Of a DNA stretch of 64,000 nucleotides, positions 59,886 to 64,000 are shown one piece after another; position 1 is the stretch's first letter; every line of letters starts with the position of its first letter. A program made the translations under genes and the position numbers. The notes under the pieces were generated by a model. That model did not search any database and was not told the DNA's origin. It saw nothing but the letters and a program-made list of their open reading frames with translations. Where the stretch lies: NCBI RefSeq assembly GCF_041807905.1, contig NZ_JBGVSA010000006.1, forward strand, positions 124,001 to 188,000. The letters are read 5' to 3'. This DNA is from JBGVSA01 sp041807905 (GTDB taxonomy: Bacteria > Pseudomonadota > Gammaproteobacteria > Burkholderiales > Rhodocyclaceae).

Positions 59886-60314
59886 TTACGAACCGGCCGC
59901 CGGCAGGCGACGGAAAACCAGCACGTGCCCGGTGCGGACTTCCTTGAACACCCACTCCTGGGCACTCGTGGGTTTCACCTCGTACACATCGCTGGTGAAA
60001 TCCTTGGTGCTATCGACGGCCCGGCCATTGACGGTCAGCGTCCACTGGGCCAGCAGCCCGTTCGAGCATCCCCAGCGGCCCACGCTGACAAAGGGCGGAA
60101 CGCCCGGCATCGTTCCGTGCAGCTCGAACTCGCCGTTCGTCTTTTGATTGATGGAAAACTGCAGGCCGGTAGCAACGTCAGAGGCCGACCAATTGCCGAC
60201 CATCGCGCTCTCGCACGCGCCGTCATTGGCGGCCTGTGCCCACGCGCTGCCGCACAGCGCAAACAACAAGGCGAACACGGCCGCTCTTGCGAAATGAATA
60301 TGACGCGTAAACAT
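59886..60314 (-). CDS. secreted protein of unknown function
   Basis: A 142-residue protein with a clear signal peptide (FALLFALCGSAWAQA) and a beta-rich mature part (MVGNWSASDVATGLQFSINQ, FELHGTMPGVPPFVSVGRWG) containing two cysteines that could form a disulfide. It resembles small lipocalin-like periplasmic proteins in outline only. It precedes the TPR gene by 56 bp in the same direction. Confidence 0.65.
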   Translation of the reverse strand: MFTRHIHFARAAVFALLFALCGSAWAQAANDGACESAMVGNWSASDVATGLQFSINQKTNGEFELHGTMPGVPPFVSVGRWGCSNGLLAQWTLTVNGRAVDSTKDFTSDVYEVKPTSAQEWVFKEVRTGHVLVFRRLPAAGS

Positions 60315-60628
60315 TCAACGCTCCGAAATGATTGATGCAGGGGTTTCAGCGAGGATTCGCGGCGCACCTGGAGATGCGCGCGTCGAAAACAACCGGGGAA
60401 TAACGTGAAGTGACTTCCGAATCCGACGGACGAAAGCATGACATTCCGAACCCCCTCGCACCATCGGATCAGTCTCAATTCGCCGCCCCGGAAATACTAT
60501 TTAAAGAACTGCCAGACTCACGCTGCGCGGTCGCTTTCGCCAGCCCGTCATACGTATGCGGACTGGCCCGATCGATGCCGGCGACATCGCAGCGGGCCAC
60601 GAAAAACACACGCCCGGTCGGTCTGCAA
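60315..60628. other. gap without a gene between the LuxR-type and secreted-protein genes
   Basis: About 314 bp. Frames here are short and composition is mixed; I see a GCCAG ... CTGGC inverted pair (about 60511-60570) and an AT-rich patch CTATTTAAAG (60497-60506) that could be a promoter element for the downstream operon. Nothing else stands out. Confidence 0.4.
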
Positions 60629-61216
60629 TTACTCGCGCTCGTTGCGCAGCAGCGCAGCCAGAGACGGATCGCCGCGCGTCTTTTCGAGCGCGGTCGATTT
60701 GTATAACGACACGGTCTTCGGGCTCAGCTTCAGCAACAGCGCCAGTTCCTTGACGCCCAGGCCATCGAGCAACCCCACCAGCACCGCGCATTCGCGTCGC
60801 GTCAGGCGCGAAAAATGCCATTCATCGACCGACGGCGTACACACGAACCCGCGCGAAACGGCGATCAACAGATCGTGCAATTGGGGGTGCTCGTCGGGCG
60901 CGTTCGACACCACCGCACTGGCACCCTCGCAGCGCAGCGCCGCTGCCAGCGGAGACTGGACGACAGGCGTCAATGCGACCACCTGCCTGAAACTGCCGCT
61001 GGCAATGATCTTCGACGCCGCCAGGTAGGCAGGAAAAGACGCCTTGTAGATGCTGATCACCGCCAGATCGGAGCGCAGGTCGCAATGCTGTCGATCCCAG
61101 CTCAACAGATCGAGACTCGACACGACCCGGAACCGGTTGTCGCGGTCCAGAACATTCAGCAGCGCCAGACCGTAAATCGGATAGTCACAGAAGAAAGTCA
61201 CACTCAGGGCAGACAT
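60629..61216 (-). CDS. LuxR/NarL-type regulator with degenerate receiver domain
   Basis: A 195-residue regulator. The N-terminal about 120 residues have the receiver fold (VTFFCDYPIYGLALLNVLDR), but the position of the phospho-acceptor Asp reads DLAVISIYKAS, with Ser in place of Asp, so normal phosphorylation is unlikely. The C-terminal LuxR helix-turn-helix (about 135-190) reads LTRRECAVLVGLLDGLGVKE, LALLLKLSPKTVSLYKSTAL. It sits in the middle of the adhesin locus and probably controls it. Confidence 0.85.
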   Translation of the reverse strand: MSALSVTFFCDYPIYGLALLNVLDRDNRFRVVSSLDLLSWDRQHCDLRSDLAVISIYKASFPAYLAASKIIASGSFRQVVALTPVVQSPLAAALRCEGASAVVSNAPDEHPQLHDLLIAVSRGFVCTPSVDEWHFSRLTRRECAVLVGLLDGLGVKELALLLKLSPKTVSLYKSTALEKTRGDPSLAALLRNERE

Positions 61217-61401
61217 ACTCCCTCCACTTCAGACCGAGCGCGCCGCCGACCGGCAAATCGCCGGTAGTCGCCTGGCGCGGATCGATGAATCTGGCCTTGC
61301 CTGCGATGCATGCGCCGCCGCGTGGCGCGGCGGCACATGGCGGGTACGACGCGTGCGCGGGCATCCGCTTCGCGCCGTATCCGGAACCGACTGGCGCGGC
61401 C

Positions 61402-62553
61402 TTACTGCGCCACGCGGATTTCCACGCGCCGGTTCGGTTGCAGGCACTTGATGGTCGCGTTGGTCTGCGGGCCCGGGCACGACACCACCGGAGCCGCGCT
61501 CCCCTTCCCGCTCGCCGTCATCGGCACCGTCACGCCATTGGCGCGCAGGTACGCCATCACCGTCTGCGCACGCTTGAGCGAAAGCTGCTCGTTGTAGCGC
61601 GCATCGCCAAAGCGATCCGTGTGGCCCACGATCGTCACCGACTTGACCGCGTTCACCTGCTTCAACGCGGCAGCCAGATGATCCAGCCTCTTCGCGCCCT
61701 CGGGCATCATCCCCTTGCGGTCGCTGCGGTCGAACGCGAACAGAGCGTCGGCATCGAGGTTGATCACCGGCGGCAGCACGACCATCGGCGGCGGGGGCGG
61801 CGCGGGCTTGGTCGCCTGCGGCACGCTACAGTTTTCCAGCTCCTTGCCGCCAAGCACGAGTTGCGCCTCGACCGCCTCGGCTTTCTTCTGCGCCGCGTCG
61901 TAATTGCGCGCCCATGCGTCATGGCCGGCGTGCATCAATCGCACCTCCTGGCACGCCACCCGTTTCTGCGCTGGCGGGCAGTACGGCATGCGCGGGTCGA
62001 TCTTGAAACCATTGATGCGGCGCCACAGATCGGGGCGCACCGTCGTGCTCGTACGCATCGCAGGGTTCCCGGCCGGCAGCGATCTGGCGTTCAGTTCCAT
62101 GCCGGTGATCAGCGTGTCGGCGCGGCTCATGGCTTCTTCCACAAAACCCCAGCCATTGCGCGCGGCCTGCTCCTCGCGCCCGGCGTCGATCCAGCATTGC
62201 GCCTTGGCCGAGTAATAATCGTTGCGCGCGGCCAAGGGCTTCATCCGTTGCTGCAAGCCATCGAGGCCGGCCGAACGATTCTTCATGTACGGCCCGTGCT
62301 GCTGCATCCACGTGTCGGCCGTAAGAGCCTCGCGCGCCACGCCAGGGTCCTGCGCGGCACCCTGTTCGCGGTTCGTGGCGAGCATCTTCTTGCGATCCAG
62401 CGCGCCCGCCTCGGCCGTCTGCGGCGTCGCCCAGCCCGACTCGCGCGCGCTCGGGTCGGCAATGCCGAGCTTGTCGCGCGCTTCGTGATTGGCACAGCCC
62501 GAAGCGAGCGCCGCCAACACCATCAGGCAAATCGATTTATATACAAACGTCAT
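61402..62553 (-). CDS. OmpA-family lipoprotein of the adhesin locus
   Basis: A 383-residue lipoprotein: signal ending ALASGC, a long helical middle (about 30-250) and a C-terminal OmpA domain (about 270-383: NLDADALFAFDRSDRKGMMP, VTIVGHTDRFGDARYNEQLS, LKRAQTVMAYLRANG). The ATG at 62553 gives the correct signal peptide; a GTG at 62574 would lie inside a hairpin stem. It follows the trimeric autotransporter gene after 67 bp, and OmpA-type lipoproteins of this kind are known to assist trimeric autotransporters. Confidence 0.85.
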   Translation of the reverse strand: MTFVYKSICLMVLAALASGCANHEARDKLGIADPSARESGWATPQTAEAGALDRKKMLATNREQGAAQDPGVAREALTADTWMQQHGPYMKNRSAGLDGLQQRMKPLAARNDYYSAKAQCWIDAGREEQAARNGWGFVEEAMSRADTLITGMELNARSLPAGNPAMRTSTTVRPDLWRRINGFKIDPRMPYCPPAQKRVACQEVRLMHAGHDAWARNYDAAQKKAEAVEAQLVLGGKELENCSVPQATKPAPPPPPMVVLPPVINLDADALFAFDRSDRKGMMPEGAKRLDHLAAALKQVNAVKSVTIVGHTDRFGDARYNEQLSLKRAQTVMAYLRANGVTVPMTASGKGSAAPVVSCPGPQTNATIKCLQPNRRVEIRVAQ

Positions 62554-62567
62554 TCCATATACGAGAT

Positions 62568-62601
62568 GGGCCACCGCCGGGTATGACCCCGTCGGTGGCC
62601 C
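62568..62601. other. strong hairpin between the autotransporter and OmpA-lipoprotein genes
   Basis: GGGCCACCG (62568-62576) pairs with CGGTGGCCC (62593-62601), with a 16-nt loop that itself has CCGGGT/ACCCCG-type pairing. There is no U tract, so it is more likely a partial terminator or mRNA-processing/stability element that sets the ratio of the two proteins. Confidence 0.5.
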
Positions 62602-62620
62602 AAACTCCCTCCTCTGCTGA

Positions 62621-64000
62621 TTAGTCGCCGATCACCATGCCGACACCGGCACGGATGATGGTGTCCTTACCGCCGCTCGACGTCGAAACGCCGGCATTGA
62701 AGTTCACCGTCCCCTTGTCGTTCCAACGCGAAACGCCCACGCCAATCGCATTCTGGCCGCGGTAGTTCGCCACGCCGGCGTTGACCGTGGTACGGCCCGG
62801 CAAGTACGGCGCCACCATCTGCAACGCTGCCGCAGCCGCGATACCCCGACGCGTGCTCTTGTCGAGTTCGTTGATCTGCGAATTCACGTTGTTGAAGCGG
62901 TCGTCGATACCCGCGGTCGCGTTGGCGATTGCGGCGTTCATCTGCCGGACGTTCGTCGCATCGGTATCGGCCGTGCCGTCAGCGACGTTGGTGATCTGGC
63001 GCTCGTTACCCGCCGAACCCACCGACACGCTGTTGCCACGATCCGCCACCGAATTGGCACCCAATGCCACGCTGTTCTCAGCCGTCGCGTTGGCGTTGCC
63101 GCCGATCGCTACCGCTTCCGCGCCCGTGGCCTGGGCCGCGTCGAGGGTCGAATTGGCCTTGAAGTACTTCGTGCCGCCCTCGTTGATGGCATTGAGCTGA
63201 CCGACATTGACAGCGTCGTTGTCCGCCACGCCGGCCGCCACACCCGTAATGGTGCGGTTGCCCTGCGTACCCGACATATCCACCACCGTGCCGTCGGTCG
63301 CCCCACCGATGGTGATCGTGCGCGTCGCATCGTCTTGCTTGGCAATGCTGTTGCCCAGCTCGTTGCGGATGTCGCCGATCGACTCTTCGATGTTGGTCAC
63401 GCGAGCGTCGATGTTGGTCACACGTGCGTCGATATTGCTGACCGTGTTGCTCAACGACGATACCGCCTGGTTGGTCTCGTACAGTTGGCTGCCATTGACC
63501 GCATCGGTGCTGCCTGCGGACACGTCGCCCTTCGCCAGGTTGGTGATCTTCGAACCGCCCGCGCCTTCCAGCGCGACCGTGCCCTTGCCCGAATCGGTGT
63601 ACTTGACCGCGTTCGGGTCGGAACCCGTACCGCCGGTGCCGATCTTGGCTTCGACCTCCTTGAGCTGACTCAGGTTGACCGCATCGGTGTCCTGCGTACC
63701 CGCTGCCACGTTGGTGATCTGACGTTCCTTGCCCGCCGAACCGACCGACACGCTGTTGATACGGTCGGTCACCGAACCGGCGCCCAACGCCACGCTGCCA
63801 GCATGCAGCACCTGAGCATCGTCAGAGCCATCCTGCAGGCCATCGGCCTTGAAGTAACGGACCGTCTCGCCGATGTTGGTCGTGCTGTTCGTGATGCTCG
63901 TCACCAGACTGCTCAGGCTGGTGACGTCGCCCTCGACGATCGACACGCGCTTGTCGATGTTGGTGATGTCACCCGCGATCTGCGTCAGTTGCGAGTTGAT
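62621..64000 (-). CDS. YadA-like trimeric autotransporter adhesin, C-terminal part (partial)
   Basis: The open frame continues to the window edge; at least 459 residues are visible. It has repeated YadA head/neck motifs (AVALGAGSVTDRINSVSVGS, KERQITNVAAGTQDTDAVNL, ENSVALGANSVADRGNSVSV), coiled-coil stalk segments (SNIDARVTNIDARVTNIEES) and the four-strand membrane anchor (about the last 75 residues: RRGIAAAAALQMVAPYLPGR, GTVNFNAGVS, AGVGMVIGD). Such proteins mediate adhesion and biofilm formation. Confidence 0.93.
   Translation of the reverse strand: MNSQLTQIAGDITNIDKRVSIVEGDVTSLSSLVTSITNSTTNIGETVRYFKADGLQDGSDDAQVLHAGSVALGAGSVTDRINSVSVGSAGKERQITNVAAGTQDTDAVNLSQLKEVEAKIGTGGTGSDPNAVKYTDSGKGTVALEGAGGSKITNLAKGDVSAGSTDAVNGSQLYETNQAVSSLSNTVSNIDARVTNIDARVTNIEESIGDIRNELGNSIAKQDDATRTITIGGATDGTVVDMSGTQGNRTITGVAAGVADNDAVNVGQLNAINEGGTKYFKANSTLDAAQATGAEAVAIGGNANATAENSVALGANSVADRGNSVSVGSAGNERQITNVADGTADTDATNVRQMNAAIANATAGIDDRFNNVNSQINELDKSTRRGIAAAAALQMVAPYLPGRTTVNAGVANYRGQNAIGVGVSRWNDKGTVNFNAGVSTSSGGKDTIIRAGVGMVIGD

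Noticed and set aside
63300..63480. Repeat array (CRISPR-like) in the last kilobase
   Set aside because: The short repeats encode coiled-coil heptads of the YadA-like stalk (TNIDARV units) and are in frame, with no spacer structure.

Overview
The window looks like a chromosomal segment of a high-GC betaproteobacterium, most likely Burkholderiaceae. Pandoraea or a close relative is the best guess, judged from protein style only: a Burkholderia-type trimeric porin, a YadA-type adhesin locus, an arginine deiminase/ArcD cluster and a flagellar cluster with FlrB/FlrC-like regulators. No rRNA, tRNA or CRISPR array was seen.

Layout. 1-2.5 kb: the end of an iron-uptake accessory operon (DUF3325-like, DUF3649-like and the first codons of a PepSY protein, all minus strand) and ycaO. 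2.6-15.3 kb: a flagellar cluster. fliFGHIJ, a lipoprotein gene and fliK run on the minus strand, with fliLMN as a second unit closed by a terminator. On the plus strand are a sensor kinase, an NtrC-type regulator and fliE behind a clear sigma-54 promoter. 15.3-18.3 kb: an aminotransferase, a HemG-like flavodoxin, a ProQ-family RNA chaperone and a methyltransferase gene cut off by a transposon.

18,263-28,593: a 10.3-kb Tn3-family (Tn21-like) transposon with 38-bp inverted repeats, tnpR and tnpA. Its cargo is ion homeostasis: a CsoR/RcnR-type regulator, a structured leader RNA, a broken OprB-like porin, MgtA, MgtC and a putative Na+/H+ antiporter. 28,655-35,582: a filamentous (inovirus) prophage with repressor, RstA-like Rep, an ssDNA-binding candidate, coat proteins, a pIII-like protein, DUF2523 and Zot. 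It is bounded by repeats of a dif-like site, so it appears to have entered through host XerCD; the complete site at about 35,564-35,591 matches E. coli dif at 22 of 28 positions and may be the chromosome-dimer resolution site. 35.5-36.5 kb: small minus-strand genes running into dif, one of them a paralogue of the last phage gene. 36.5-38.7 kb: a divergent KfrA-like DNA-binding protein and tyrosine recombinase.

38.8-44.8 kb: an RND tripartite efflux operon with overlapping genes. 44.9-50.4 kb: a seven-gene Mrp/Mnh-like antiporter operon of unusual order. 50.6-56.2 kb: arginine deiminase, two ArcD-type exchangers and a porin, without arcB or arcC in view. 56.4-64 kb: a surface-adhesion locus made of two OmpA-domain proteins, a TPR/glycosyltransferase-like protein, a secreted protein, a LuxR-type regulator with a degenerate receiver, and the C-terminal part of a YadA-like trimeric autotransporter that runs off the window.

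Start sites were chosen by ribosome-binding sites, ATGA-type overlaps and signal peptides. Family assignments rest on recognised motifs and recalled homologues, not on database searches.
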